Shown here: positions 17,859 to 26,990 of the stretch, piece by piece
Layout of the letters: each line of letters opens with the position of its first letter
Position numbering within the stretch: the stretch's first letter is position 1
NCBI RefSeq assembly: GCF_028698005.1
Contig: NZ_JAQVEJ010000013.1
Coordinates: 1-33,654 of the forward strand
From: Hydrogenophaga sp.
GTDB taxonomy: Bacteria > Pseudomonadota > Gammaproteobacteria > Burkholderiales > Burkholderiaceae_C
DNA: 33,654 nt
Direction of reading: 5' to 3'
Notes under the pieces: model-generated
Told to the model about the DNA's origin: nothing
Database searches by the model: none
Seen by the model: only the letters and a program-made list of their open reading frames with translations
Translations under genes and position numbers: made by a program

Positions 17859-19238
17859 TCAGCGCGGCCCCGCTGCCGCGGCTGCCGCCGGTGGCACGGC
17901 GCGCGCCGCCAGCGCGATCAGCGCCAGCACCGGCAGGCCCAGCGCGGCGGTGCCGATGAAGAAGCTCGTGTAGCCATGGGCATCGACGAAGGCGCCGGAA
18001 AAACCGGCCAGCCACTTGGGCGCCAGCAGCATCATCGAGCTGAACAGGGCGTACTGCGTGGCCGAGTAGCTCACGTTCGTCAGGCCCGAGAGGTAGGCGA
18101 TGAAGGCGGCCGAGGCGATGCCGGCGCTGAGGTTGTCGGCCGAGACGACGGCGATCAGCGCGGTGACGTCGTGGCCGTGGCCGGCCAGCCAGGCGAACAG
18201 CAGGTTGGTGGCGGCCGACAGCAGCGCGCCCAGCATGAGCACGCGCATCACGCCCAGGCGCAGCGACAGCGCACCGCCCACGAAGGCGCCCGCCAGCGTC
18301 ATGATCACGCCGTACACCTTGGTGACGGCGGCCACCTCGTCCTTGCTGTAGCCCATGTCGACGTAGAACGGGTTGGCCATGATGCCCATCACCACGTCGC
18401 TGATGCGGTAGACGCCGATCAGCGCCAGGATCAGCACGGCGTGCATGCCGTGGCGGCGCAGGAAGTCCGCGAAGGGCTCGACGAGCGCGCCGCGCAGCCA
18501 TTCGCGCGCGTTGCGCGCGGGCGGCTGCGGTGCCGGCACCGGTTCGCGCGAGAACAGCACCGTGAGCACGCCCACCGCCATCGACGCGGCCATCACCAGG
18601 TAGGCGGTGGCCCAGGCGCCGTTCTGGTAGGCGGCGCCGTCCAGGCCGGCCGGTGCCTCGGCGCGCGCGGCCAGCCACAGCACGCCGGCGCCGGCCCAGA
18701 TCATGGCCAGCCGGTAGCCGGTCTGGTAGGTGGCGGCCAGCACGCCCTGGTGGCGGGTGTCGGCCGACTCGATGCGGAAGGCGTCCAGCGCGATGTCCTG
18801 GGTGGCCGAGGCGAAGGCCACGGCCAGGGCGCACCAGACCATGGTGTCGAGCGCGCCGCGCGGGTCGGCCAGCGCCATGCCCGCGAGCGCGGCCATGATG
18901 GCCAGTTGCGAGACCAGCAGCCAGCTGCGCCGCCGGCCCAGCCAGCGCGTGAGCAGCGGGAGGGGCAGGCGGTCCACCAGCGGTGACCACACCCATTTGA
19001 AACCGTAGGCCAGCCCGACCCAGCTCAGGTAGCCGATGGTGGTGCGGTCCAGCCCGGCCTCGCGCAGCCGGAAGCTCAGCGTGCCCAGCACCAGCAGCAG
19101 CGGCAGCCCGGCCGAGAAGCCGAGCGCGAACATGCGCAGGCTGGCAGGCTCGAGGTAGGCACGCAGCGTCTCGCCCCAGGTCGGGCGTGGCTCGGTGTCG
19201 CTGGCGGATGGGGGACGCGTGACGGGGTGCTCGGGCAT
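17859..19238 (-). CDS. MFS transporter, AmpG-like muropeptide permease family
   Basis: GFSAGLPLLLVLGTLSFRLREAGLDRTTIGYLSWVGLAYGFKWVWSPLVDRLPLPLL, SATQDIALDAFRIE. Confidence 0.9.
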   Translation of the reverse strand: MPEHPVTRPPSASDTEPRPTWGETLRAYLEPASLRMFALGFSAGLPLLLVLGTLSFRLREAGLDRTTIGYLSWVGLAYGFKWVWSPLVDRLPLPLLTRWLGRRRSWLLVSQLAIMAALAGMALADPRGALDTMVWCALAVAFASATQDIALDAFRIESADTRHQGVLAATYQTGYRLAMIWAGAGVLWLAARAEAPAGLDGAAYQNGAWATAYLVMAASMAVGVLTVLFSREPVPAPQPPARNAREWLRGALVEPFADFLRRHGMHAVLILALIGVYRISDVVMGIMANPFYVDMGYSKDEVAAVTKVYGVIMTLAGAFVGGALSLRLGVMRVLMLGALLSAATNLLFAWLAGHGHDVTALIAVVSADNLSAGIASAAFIAYLSGLTNVSYSATQYALFSSMMLLAPKWLAGFSGAFVDAHGYTSFFIGTAALGLPVLALIALAARAVPPAAAAAAGPR

Positions 19239-19290
19239 CGGCAGGGCAAGGATGCGCGCCAGCGGCGCGTGGTTTGCCTATTATTGACGC

Positions 19291-20169
19291 ATGTGCATCC
19301 TCTGCGATTTCAAGTCATCCGCTGCCGTCCGGGGTGACGGCGGCAGCCACCGCTGGTCGGCGCGCCGGGGCTTCCTGAAAGCGGCCGCTGCCGGTGCGGC
19401 CACGGCCGCGGGCGGCGCCGCGCTGGCACAGGTGGACGTGGGCAAGTCCTCGTCGCTGCGCAAGCTGGTGCCGGCCGAGACGCTGGAAAATGCCGCCAAC
19501 CAGCAATACCTGCAGATGCTCCAGGAGGCCAGCGGCCAGAAGGCCCTGCTGCCGGCCAGCGACCCGCAGGTGCAGCGTCTGCACGGCATCGCCCGGCGCC
19601 TCATCCCGTTCACGGCGGCCTGGAACGACCGCGCCAGACAGTGGAAGTGGCAGGTCAACCTGATCCGCAGCGAGCAGATCAACGCCTTTTGCATGCCGGG
19701 CGGCAAGATCGCCTTCTACACGGGCATCCTGGATCAACTCCGGCTGACCGACGACGAGACGGCCATGATCATGGGCCACGAGATGGCGCATGCGCTGCGC
19801 GAGCACGCGCGCGAGCGGGTGGCCAAGAGCACCGCCACCAGCGTCGGCCTGCGCCTGGGCGCGGCACTGCTCGGCCTGGGCGAGCTCGGCGACGTGGCGG
19901 CCAACCTGGGCGCGCAGCTGCTCACGCTCAAGTTCAGCCGCGAGGACGAAAGCGAGGCCGACCTGGTCGGTCTGGAGCTGGCCGCGCGCGGGGCCTTCCA
20001 GCCCCGGGCCGGCGTCAGCCTGTGGCAGAAGATGGCCGCCGTCCAGCAGGGCAAAGGCATCGAGTTCCTCTCGACCCACCCCAGCGGCCCGGCCCGCATC
20101 CGCGAACTGGAAGCCAACGTGCCCAAGGTCCAGCGGCTGTATGAACAGGCCGCCCGGCCGCCTCGCTGA
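19291..20169 (+). CDS. M48-family metalloprotease with a twin-arginine-type N-terminal signal
   Basis: GHEMAHALREH (HExxH), EDESEADLVGLELAARGAF; N-terminal SARRGFLKAAAAGAATAAGGAALA. Confidence 0.9.
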   Translation: MCILCDFKSSAAVRGDGGSHRWSARRGFLKAAAAGAATAAGGAALAQVDVGKSSSLRKLVPAETLENAANQQYLQMLQEASGQKALLPASDPQVQRLHGIARRLIPFTAAWNDRARQWKWQVNLIRSEQINAFCMPGGKIAFYTGILDQLRLTDDETAMIMGHEMAHALREHARERVAKSTATSVGLRLGAALLGLGELGDVAANLGAQLLTLKFSREDESEADLVGLELAARGAFQPRAGVSLWQKMAAVQQGKGIEFLSTHPSGPARIRELEANVPKVQRLYEQAARPPR

Positions 20170-20184
20170 GGCGACCTGAACCGG

Positions 20185-20820
20185 TCAGTCCCGCACGTAG
20201 GGGTTGAAGCGCCGTTCCTCGCCGAACGTGCTCTCCGGCCCGTGGCCGGGGATGAACACGGTGTCGTCGCCCATGGGCCACAGGCGCTCCCGGATGCTGC
20301 GGATGAGCTGGGCGTGGTCGCCCTGCGGGAAGTCGGTGCGGCCAATGCTGCCGGCGAACAGCACGTCGCCGACGAAGGCGCGCCGCGCCTCGGGCGAGTG
20401 GAACACCACATGGCCGGGTGTGTGGCCGGGGCAGTGGCGCACGTTGAGCGTGCAGTGGCCGATGCGCACCGTGTCGCCGTCGGTCAGCCAGCGTGTGGGG
20501 GTGAAGTGGCCGGCCGGCGGGAAGCCGAACATCTGGCTTTGCCGGGGCAGGCCATCGATCCAGAACTGGTCGCCCGGGTGCGGGCCGATGATGGGCAACT
20601 GCAGGCGTTCGGCCAGCGCCGCCGTGCCGCCGGCGTGATCGATGTGGGCGTGGGTCAGCCAGATGGCCTTGAGCGTGACGCCCAGCTGAGCGGCCTCCGC
20701 CTCGATGCGGTCGAGGTCGCCCCCCGGGTCGATGACGGCCGCTTCCATGGTCTCGTCGCACCAGACGATGGAGCAGTTCTGGGCGAAGGCGGTCACGGGG
20801 ATGGTGCGGTACTGAAGCAT
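20185..20820 (-). CDS. MBL-fold metallo-hydrolase
   Basis: LTHAHIDHAGGTAALAERL (HxHxDH), CPGHTPGHVVFHS, GDVLFAGSIGRTDFP, FIPGHGPESTFGEE. Confidence 0.93.
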   Translation of the reverse strand: MLQYRTIPVTAFAQNCSIVWCDETMEAAVIDPGGDLDRIEAEAAQLGVTLKAIWLTHAHIDHAGGTAALAERLQLPIIGPHPGDQFWIDGLPRQSQMFGFPPAGHFTPTRWLTDGDTVRIGHCTLNVRHCPGHTPGHVVFHSPEARRAFVGDVLFAGSIGRTDFPQGDHAQLIRSIRERLWPMGDDTVFIPGHGPESTFGEERRFNPYVRD

Positions 20821-20850
20821 GGCGGTCGTCGTGGGGTCCGGGATGGCGTG

Positions 20851-22068
20851 TCAGCGGATGAGTCCGCGCTGGCGCAAGGCGGCGATCTGCTCATCGCTGT
20901 GGCCGAGTTCGCGCAGCACGGCGTCGGTGTCCTCGCCCAGGTGGGGCGCGGGGTGGCGTATCCCGCCCGGTGTGGCCGAGAGCTTGGGCACGATGCCGGG
21001 CACGTCGAGTTCGTGGCCGTCGCGCGTGCGCTGCGTCAGGATCATGTCACGGGCCCGGTAATGCGGGTCTTCGGCAATGTCCCGGGCGGTGTAGATGCGG
21101 CCCGCCGGCACGTTCACGGCGTCCAGCGCGGTCAGCACCTCGCTCACCGTGCGCTGCCCGGTCCAGTCGCCGATGGCACCGTCGATCTCGGCCACGGCGG
21201 CCACGCGGCCGGTGTTGTGGGCCAGATCGGGCCGCTCGCCCAGGTCGGGCCGGCCGATCGCCTTCATCAGGCGCTTGAAGATGCTGTCGCCGTTGCCGGC
21301 CACCAGCACCTGGCCGTCGGTGCAGCGGTAGGCGTTGGACGGCGCGATGCCGGGCAGCGCGCTGCCGGCGGGCTCGCGCACCGCGCCGAAGGCGCTGTAC
21401 TCGGGCAGCAGGCTTTCCATCACGTTGAACACCGCCTCGTGCAGCGCGACGTCGATGACCTGGCCGCGGCCGGTGGCGTGCCGGTGATGGAGCGCCGCCA
21501 GGATGCCGATGACCCCGTGCAGCGAGGCCAGCGTGTCGCCGATGGACACGCCACAGCGCACCGGCACACGGCCCGGCTCGCCGGTGAGGTGGCGCAAGCC
21601 GCCCATGGCTTCGCCGACGACGCCGAAGCCCGGCTTGTCGCGGTAGGGGCCGGTCTGGCCGTAGCCGGAGATGCGCAGCAGGATCAGCCCCGGGTTGGCG
21701 GCCGCCAGTGTCTCGTAATCCATGCCCCAGGCCTCGAGCGTGCCGGGGCGGAAATTCTCGACCAGCACGTCGGCCTGCGCGGCCAGCGCGCGCGCGATCG
21801 CCTGGCCTTCGGGCTGGCGCAGGTCCAGCGCGATGGAGCGCTTGTTGCGCGACTGCACCTGCCACCAGACCGAAGTGCCGTCCTGGATGAGACGCCACTG
21901 GCGCAGCGGATCGCCCCCTTCGGGCGGCTCGATCTTGATCACGTCGGCGCCGAAGTCGCCCAGGGTCTTGGCGGCGAACGGGCCGGCAATGAGCTGGCCC
22001 ATCTCGAGCACCTTGAGGCCCTGCAGCGGGCCGGCGGTCGTGGCGGTCGGGGTACGGGTTTCGGTCAT
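20851..22068 (-). CDS. CaiB/BaiF family CoA-transferase
   Basis: LQGLKVLEMGQLIAGPFAAKTLGDFGADVIKIEPPEGGDPLRQW, RNKRSIALDLR, LVENFRPGTLEAWG. Confidence 0.95.
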   Translation of the reverse strand: MTETRTPTATTAGPLQGLKVLEMGQLIAGPFAAKTLGDFGADVIKIEPPEGGDPLRQWRLIQDGTSVWWQVQSRNKRSIALDLRQPEGQAIARALAAQADVLVENFRPGTLEAWGMDYETLAAANPGLILLRISGYGQTGPYRDKPGFGVVGEAMGGLRHLTGEPGRVPVRCGVSIGDTLASLHGVIGILAALHHRHATGRGQVIDVALHEAVFNVMESLLPEYSAFGAVREPAGSALPGIAPSNAYRCTDGQVLVAGNGDSIFKRLMKAIGRPDLGERPDLAHNTGRVAAVAEIDGAIGDWTGQRTVSEVLTALDAVNVPAGRIYTARDIAEDPHYRARDMILTQRTRDGHELDVPGIVPKLSATPGGIRHPAPHLGEDTDAVLRELGHSDEQIAALRQRGLIR

Positions 22069-22102
22069 GGGTCGGGGTGCGGCGGCATGCGAAAGCGGCA
22101 TC

Positions 22103-23035
22103 TTAGACCGGTCTGGCATCGCGCCACCGGCCTTCGGCGCACAGGCGCCGCATCAGCTCCAGCGCCAGGCCGCTGACGGCCAGGCAGGCATTGGAGCGCG
22201 GAATGTGGGCAGAGGCGCACAGCGCGATCACGCGTTCCAGCCGGGGCGGCGCCACCGGCGTGGCGCGCAGCAGGCCGGCGTCGATCTCGGGCAGCAGCGG
22301 CATCACCGGCAGCAGCGTGCGGCCCAGGCCGGCCAGCAGGCTGGTGCGCAGGATGCTGACCGAGCTGATGTCGGCGAACACCTGCGGTGGCGGCAGGCCG
22401 GCCGCTTGCGCCGCCGCCTCGATGATGGGCCGCACGCCGTGCGGGCTGGCCGGCAGGATCAGCGGATGGGCGAGCGCCTGCTTCAGTCCGATGCGGCGGC
22501 CGTTGCCCACGGGTTTGAGGCTCGCCGGCTCGATCAGCGAGAGCTGTTCGCTGAGCACGCGGGTGACCGCCAGGCCCCCCAGGCTGCCGTCGTCGAACAG
22601 CGCCGCCAGCTGGATCTGGCCCGTGCGCAACTGGCGTGACAGGTTGCCCGTCAGCTCCTCGGTCAACTCCAGCTCCACCAGCGGGAAGCGCTGGCGCACC
22701 TCGCGCAGCAGTGGCAGGGCCAGCGCCTGCGAGGCGCTGTGCGGGATGCCGAACACCACCTTGCCGGCCGGTGCCTCGGAGACGCTGCGCGCGCTGGCCG
22801 CGGCCTCCTCGGTCTGGCGCAGGATGGCGACCGCATGCGGGAAGAAGCGCTGCCCGGCCTCGGTCAGCTCCACGCCCCGGCGCGAGCGGTGGAACAGCGC
22901 CGTGCCCAGCTCGTCCTCCAGTTGCGCCAGCTGGTGGCTCAGCGCCGACTGCGCCACGAACACCTTCTCGGCCGCCTTGGTCAGGCTGCCGCTGTCGGCG
23001 ATGGCGACGAAATAGCGCAGCTGCCTCAGTTCCAT
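22103..23035 (-). CDS. LysR-family transcriptional regulator
   Basis: MELRQLRYFVAIADSGSLTKAAEKVFVAQSALSHQLAQLEDELGTALFHRSRRGVELTEAG. Confidence 0.95.
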   Translation of the reverse strand: MELRQLRYFVAIADSGSLTKAAEKVFVAQSALSHQLAQLEDELGTALFHRSRRGVELTEAGQRFFPHAVAILRQTEEAAASARSVSEAPAGKVVFGIPHSASQALALPLLREVRQRFPLVELELTEELTGNLSRQLRTGQIQLAALFDDGSLGGLAVTRVLSEQLSLIEPASLKPVGNGRRIGLKQALAHPLILPASPHGVRPIIEAAAQAAGLPPPQVFADISSVSILRTSLLAGLGRTLLPVMPLLPEIDAGLLRATPVAPPRLERVIALCASAHIPRSNACLAVSGLALELMRRLCAEGRWRDARPV

Positions 23036-23054
23036 GGGGTGCGTCCCGGTTGAT

Positions 23055-23103
23055 CCATCTGAAATCCAGATGGTAGCGTCTCAATTCTGAATTGGACAGA
23101 TGG
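23055..23103. promoter_or_regulatory. LysR-type box array upstream of the LysR gene
   Basis: CCATCTG-AAATC-CAGATGG (23055-23073), CAATTC-T-GAATTG (23082-23094), extra CAGATGG half-site (23097-23103). Confidence 0.6.
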
Positions 23104-23239
23104 AATGCCAAGGCGTCCAATAGCGCCATCGACGTTGCCGGATCGCCGGCCGCACCGGCAGCCACAAGCCGCCGTTTCCCTGGCCACACGGGCCACCGCG
23201 GTCGGTGGACACGCCTCACATCGCAGGCGCGCAAACGAC

Positions 23240-23260
23240 GCACCCCCCACCCGGGGGTGC
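23240..23260 (-). terminator. Terminator-like hairpin after the exodeoxyribonuclease gene
   Basis: GCACCCCC-CACCC-GGGGGTGC, 8-5-8, just past the stop of the 23277-24071 gene; no clear U-tract. Confidence 0.45.
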
Positions 23261-23276
23261 CTCGATACCCTGGTGT

Positions 23277-24071
23277 TCAGAGGCGGAAGCCGTACTCCAC
23301 CGTCAGCGGCGCGTGGTCGCTGAACTTCTCTTCCTTGTAGATCGATACCGAGCGCGCGTGCTCGGCGATGGCCGGTGTGGCCAGGTGGTAGTCCAGACGC
23401 CAGCCCACGTTCTTGGCATAGGCCTGGCCGCGGTTGCTCCACCACGTGTAGCAGGCATCGGTGGTGTCGGGCTGCAGGCGCCGGTACACATCGACCACCC
23501 CGGCCTCGTTCAGGAGCCGGGTCATCCAGGCGCGCTCCTCGGGCAGGAAGCCGCTGTTTTTCTGGTTGCTCTTCCAGTTCTTGAGGTCCTTTTCGGTGTG
23601 CGCGATGTTGACGTCGCTGCAGACGATGAACTCGCGCTGCGCCTTCAGGCCCGCCAGGTGCGGGTACATCAGGTCCAGGAAACGGTATTTGGCCTCCTGC
23701 CGCTCGGGCCCGGAGGAACCGCTGGGAAAGTACACGCTGATGATGGACAGCCGGCGCTGCGGCGTGTCGAAGCGCAGCTCCACCCAGCGGCCCTCGGCAT
23801 CGAACTCGCCGCCGCCGTCGAAGCCCACGATCACGTCGCTCGGCTCGTGGCGGGTATAGACGCCCACGCCCGAATAGCCCTTTTTCCGCGCGAAGTGGAA
23901 ATGCCCTTGCAGGCCGGCGATCTGCTCGAAGCGGCCGCTCACATCAGGCGCCTGGGCCTTGATTTCCTGCACGCAAATACAATCGGGTGCGTGTTGTGCC
24001 AGCCAGGCTTCCAGTCCCTTGGAAGTGGCCGAACGGATGCCGTTGAGGTTGAGGCTGGTCAGTTTGAACAA
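23277..24071 (-). CDS. Exodeoxyribonuclease III
   Basis: MFKLTSLNLNGIRSATSKGLEAWL, CVQEIKAQ, GYSGVGVYTR, WRLDYHLATP, KFSDHAPLTVEY. Confidence 0.94.
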   Translation of the reverse strand: MFKLTSLNLNGIRSATSKGLEAWLAQHAPDCICVQEIKAQAPDVSGRFEQIAGLQGHFHFARKKGYSGVGVYTRHEPSDVIVGFDGGGEFDAEGRWVELRFDTPQRRLSIISVYFPSGSSGPERQEAKYRFLDLMYPHLAGLKAQREFIVCSDVNIAHTEKDLKNWKSNQKNSGFLPEERAWMTRLLNEAGVVDVYRRLQPDTTDACYTWWSNRGQAYAKNVGWRLDYHLATPAIAEHARSVSIYKEEKFSDHAPLTVEYGFRL

Positions 24072-24081
24072 GGACTCTCCG

Positions 24082-24786
24082 ATGGTGTCAGATCAGGGGG
24101 CGGCGGGCGGTGAAGCGCTGGCGCAGGATTTCGTGCAGTTCTGCGTCGATGCCGGCGCGCTGCGCTTTGGCGAATTCAAGACCAAGGCAGGGCGGTTGTC
24201 GCCGTATTTCTTCAACGCCGGCCTGTTCGACGACGGCGCCAAGCTCGGGCGCCTGGCGCAATTCTATGCAAAGGCCCTGCTGGCCAGCGGCATCGAATTC
24301 GACATGATCTTCGGCCCCGCGTACAAGGGCATTCCCCTGGGCGCGGCCGTGGCCATCGAGCTGGCCCGCCTGGGTCGCAACGTGCCCTTTGCCTACAACC
24401 GCAAGGAAGCCAAGGACCACGGCGAGGGCGGCACGCTGGTGGGTGCCCCCCTGCGCGGCCGGGTGCTGATCGTGGACGACGTGATGAGCGCCGGGACGGC
24501 GGCGCGCGAGTCGATCGCCCTGATCCGCGCGGCCGGTGCGACGCCGCACGCGGTCGCCATCGCGCTGGACCGCCAGGAGATGGCCACCGAGGTCGGCCCG
24601 GATGGCGTGGTTCGTGATGTTCCCCACAGTGCGGTCCAATATGTGCAGCGCGAACTGGGCATGCAAGTCTGCGCCATTGCGAGGCTCGCCGATTTGATGC
24701 AGTATCTGGTTACACATGCCGGTGATGACTTGGCGGTCCACCGCGAGCGGGTGCTGGCTTACCGCCAGCGCTACGGCGTGCAGTGA
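24082..24786 (+). CDS. pyrE: Orotate phosphoribosyltransferase
   Basis: FGEFKTKAGRLSPYFFNAGLFDDG, FGPAYKGIPLGAAVA, NRKEAKDHGEGG, VLIVDDVMSAGTA. Confidence 0.96.
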   Translation: MVSDQGAAGGEALAQDFVQFCVDAGALRFGEFKTKAGRLSPYFFNAGLFDDGAKLGRLAQFYAKALLASGIEFDMIFGPAYKGIPLGAAVAIELARLGRNVPFAYNRKEAKDHGEGGTLVGAPLRGRVLIVDDVMSAGTAARESIALIRAAGATPHAVAIALDRQEMATEVGPDGVVRDVPHSAVQYVQRELGMQVCAIARLADLMQYLVTHAGDDLAVHRERVLAYRQRYGVQ

Positions 24787-24802
24787 ATGAGGATCCGAGC
24801 TT

Positions 24803-25471
24803 TTGTCAGACGTGCCGAGACCAACCACCTGCCTTGTTCTGCTGGCTGCCGCTGTCGGCCTGTCGGCAGCGTTGCCGCGGTCGGTCCTGGCCCAGACGGG
24901 CTCGGCAGGGATCTACACCTGCGTCGATGCCTCGGGGCGCCGCATCACGTCCGACCGGCCGATTACCCAGTGCCTCGACCGCGAACAGCATGAACTGACG
25001 GGCAGTGGCACGGTCAAGCGGGTGATTCCGCCCAGCTACACGGCCGAGGAGCGTGCCCGTCTCGAGGCCGAGCGTCGTCGCGAGGCCGAGATCCAGGCCC
25101 GCATCGCCGACGAGCGCCGGCGCGACAAGGCGCTGTTGCTGCGCTACCCGAACAAGGCCGTGCACGACAAGGAGCGTGCCGAGGCGCTGGCCCAGATCGA
25201 TGCCGTGGCCCTGGCCGTGAACCGCCGGGTGGAGACGCTGCAGGACCAGCGCCGCGACATCGACAGCGAAATGGAGTTCTACCAGAAGGACCCGGCGCAG
25301 GCGCCCGCCTGGCTCAGGCGCAAGCTCGAGGACAACCAGCAGGAGATGGACACGCATCGGCGTTTCCTGCAGGCGCAGGCCGACGAGAAGGCGCGCGTGG
25401 GCGCCCGCTTCGACGACGAACTCGCGCGCCTGCGCAAGCTCTGGCAGGAATTCGGCGTGCAGCAGCCCTAG
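24803..25471 (+). CDS. DUF4124-type protein (signal peptide, coiled-coil C-terminal part)
   Basis: GIYTCVDASGRRITSDRPITQC N-terminal motif followed by a charged helical region. Confidence 0.8.
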   Translation: MSDVPRPTTCLVLLAAAVGLSAALPRSVLAQTGSAGIYTCVDASGRRITSDRPITQCLDREQHELTGSGTVKRVIPPSYTAEERARLEAERRREAEIQARIADERRRDKALLLRYPNKAVHDKERAEALAQIDAVALAVNRRVETLQDQRRDIDSEMEFYQKDPAQAPAWLRRKLEDNQQEMDTHRRFLQAQADEKARVGARFDDELARLRKLWQEFGVQQP

Positions 25472-25495
25472 GTGCCTGTCTGCGGAAAAATGGCA

Positions 25496-25518
25496 GGGGC
25501 GCCGCTGGCGCCCCTTTT
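25496..25518. terminator. Intrinsic terminator between convergent DUF4124 gene and gatB, probably bidirectional
   Basis: GGGGCGCC-GCT-GGCGCCCC followed by TTTT; A-run upstream of the opposite arm. Confidence 0.8.
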
Positions 25519-25522
25519 CCGT

Positions 25523-26989
25523 TTATTGCAGCTTGGCGCGCAACAGCTCGTTGACCTGCTGCGGATTGGCCTTGCCCTTGCTGGCCTTCATCACCTGGCC
25601 GACCAGGGCGTTGAACGCCTTGTCCTTGCCGGCCTTGAACTGGGTCACGTTGTCCGGGTTGGCCGCGATCACCTCGTCGATGATCTTCTCCAGCGCGCCG
25701 GTGTCGTTCATCTGCCGCAGGCCCTTGGCCTCGATGATGGCATCCACGTCCTGGCCCTCGCCCGACCACAGCGCGTCGAACACCTGGCGCGCGGCGTTGT
25801 TCGAGACCGTGCCGTCGGCGATGCGCGCGAGCAGCGCGGCCAGCGTGTCGGCGTTCACCGGGGCGTCGGCGATATCGCGTTCCTCGCTGTTGAGGCGGCG
25901 CGAGACTTCGCCCATGATCCAGTTGCTGGCCAGCTTGGCCTGGCCCGAGGCCCTGGCGGCGGCTTCGAAGTAGGCGGCCATGGCCGGGCTTTGCGTCAGT
26001 GTGGTGGCGTCGTACTCGGGCAGGCCGTACTCGGTCACCAGGCGATCCGCCATGGCGCGCGGCAGTTCGGGCATGCCGGCCTGGACCTCGCTGACCCACT
26101 CGCGCTCGATCACCAGCGGTGGCAGGTCCGGGTCGGGGAAGTAGCGGTAGTCGGCCGCGTCTTCCTTGGTGCGCATGGCGCGCGTCTCGCCCGTGTCGGG
26201 GTCGAACAGCACCGTGGCCTGCTCGATCGCGTGGCCGTCCTCCAGCTGCTCGATCTGCCAGCGGATCTCGTAGTCGATCGCCTGCTGCATGAACTTGAAA
26301 CTGTTCAGGTTCTTGATCTCGCGCCGCGTGCCCAGCGGCTCGCCCGGCTTGCGCACCGAGACGTTGGCATCGCAGCGGAACGAGCCTTCCTGCATGTTGC
26401 CGTCGCAGATGCCGATCCAGGTGACGATCTTGTGCAGCTCCTTGGCGTAGGCCACGGCCTCGGCGGTGGAGCGCATGTCGGGCTCGGTCACGATCTCCAG
26501 CAGCGGTGTGCCGGCGCGGTTGAGGTCGATGCCGCTTTGGCCATGGAATTGCTCATGCAGGCTTTTGCCCGCATCCTCTTCCAGGTGCGCGCGCACCAGG
26601 CGCACGGTCTTCTTCTCGTCGCCCAGATAGAACGACACCTCGCCGCCCTGCACGACGGGGATCTCGTACTGGCTGATCTGGTAGCCCTTGGGCAGGTCGG
26701 GGTAGAAGTAGTTCTTGCGCGCGAACACGCTGTGCTCGGCCACGTGGGCGCCCACGGCCAGGCCGAAGCGGATGGCGTGGGCGACGGCCTCCCGGTTCAT
26801 CACCGGCAGCGTGCCGGGCAGCGCCATGTCCACGGCGCAGGCCTGGGTGTTGGGCTCGGCGCCGAAGGCGGTGGGCGCACGGCTGAAGATTTTGCTCTGG
26901 GTGGCGAGCTGGGCGTGGGTCTCGAAGCCGATCACGACCTCGTAGCCGTGCACCAGCAGCGATGCGGTTGGCTTGGCTTTCTGGTTCAT
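25523..26989 (-). CDS. gatB: Asp-tRNA(Asn)/Glu-tRNA(Gln) amidotransferase subunit B
   Basis: [57 protein letters not shown]-terminal GatB/YqeY domain. Confidence 0.97.
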   Translation of the reverse strand: MNQKAKPTASLLVHGYEVVIGFETHAQLATQSKIFSRAPTAFGAEPNTQACAVDMALPGTLPVMNREAVAHAIRFGLAVGAHVAEHSVFARKNYFYPDLPKGYQISQYEIPVVQGGEVSFYLGDEKKTVRLVRAHLEEDAGKSLHEQFHGQSGIDLNRAGTPLLEIVTEPDMRSTAEAVAYAKELHKIVTWIGICDGNMQEGSFRCDANVSVRKPGEPLGTRREIKNLNSFKFMQQAIDYEIRWQIEQLEDGHAIEQATVLFDPDTGETRAMRTKEDAADYRYFPDPDLPPLVIEREWVSEVQAGMPELPRAMADRLVTEYGLPEYDATTLTQSPAMAAYFEAAARASGQAKLASNWIMGEVSRRLNSEERDIADAPVNADTLAALLARIADGTVSNNAARQVFDALWSGEGQDVDAIIEAKGLRQMNDTGALEKIIDEVIAANPDNVTQFKAGKDKAFNALVGQVMKASKGKANPQQVNELLRAKLQ

Positions 26990-26990
26990 C

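Noticed and set aside
16972-18996. 674-aa apparent fusion ORF ending in the response regulator
   Set aside because: The upstream part is an out-of-frame antisense-like extension overlapping the AmpG-like gene; the regulator has its own ATG at 17685.
17859-19238. Beta-lactamase induction (ampG-ampR-ampC) locus
   Set aside because: Only an AmpG-like transporter is present; no ampR, ampC or ampD in the window.
20242-22176. 644-aa + strand ORF opposite the MBL and CaiB genes
   Set aside because: No family-like motifs and biased composition; the - strand genes have clear catalytic motifs.
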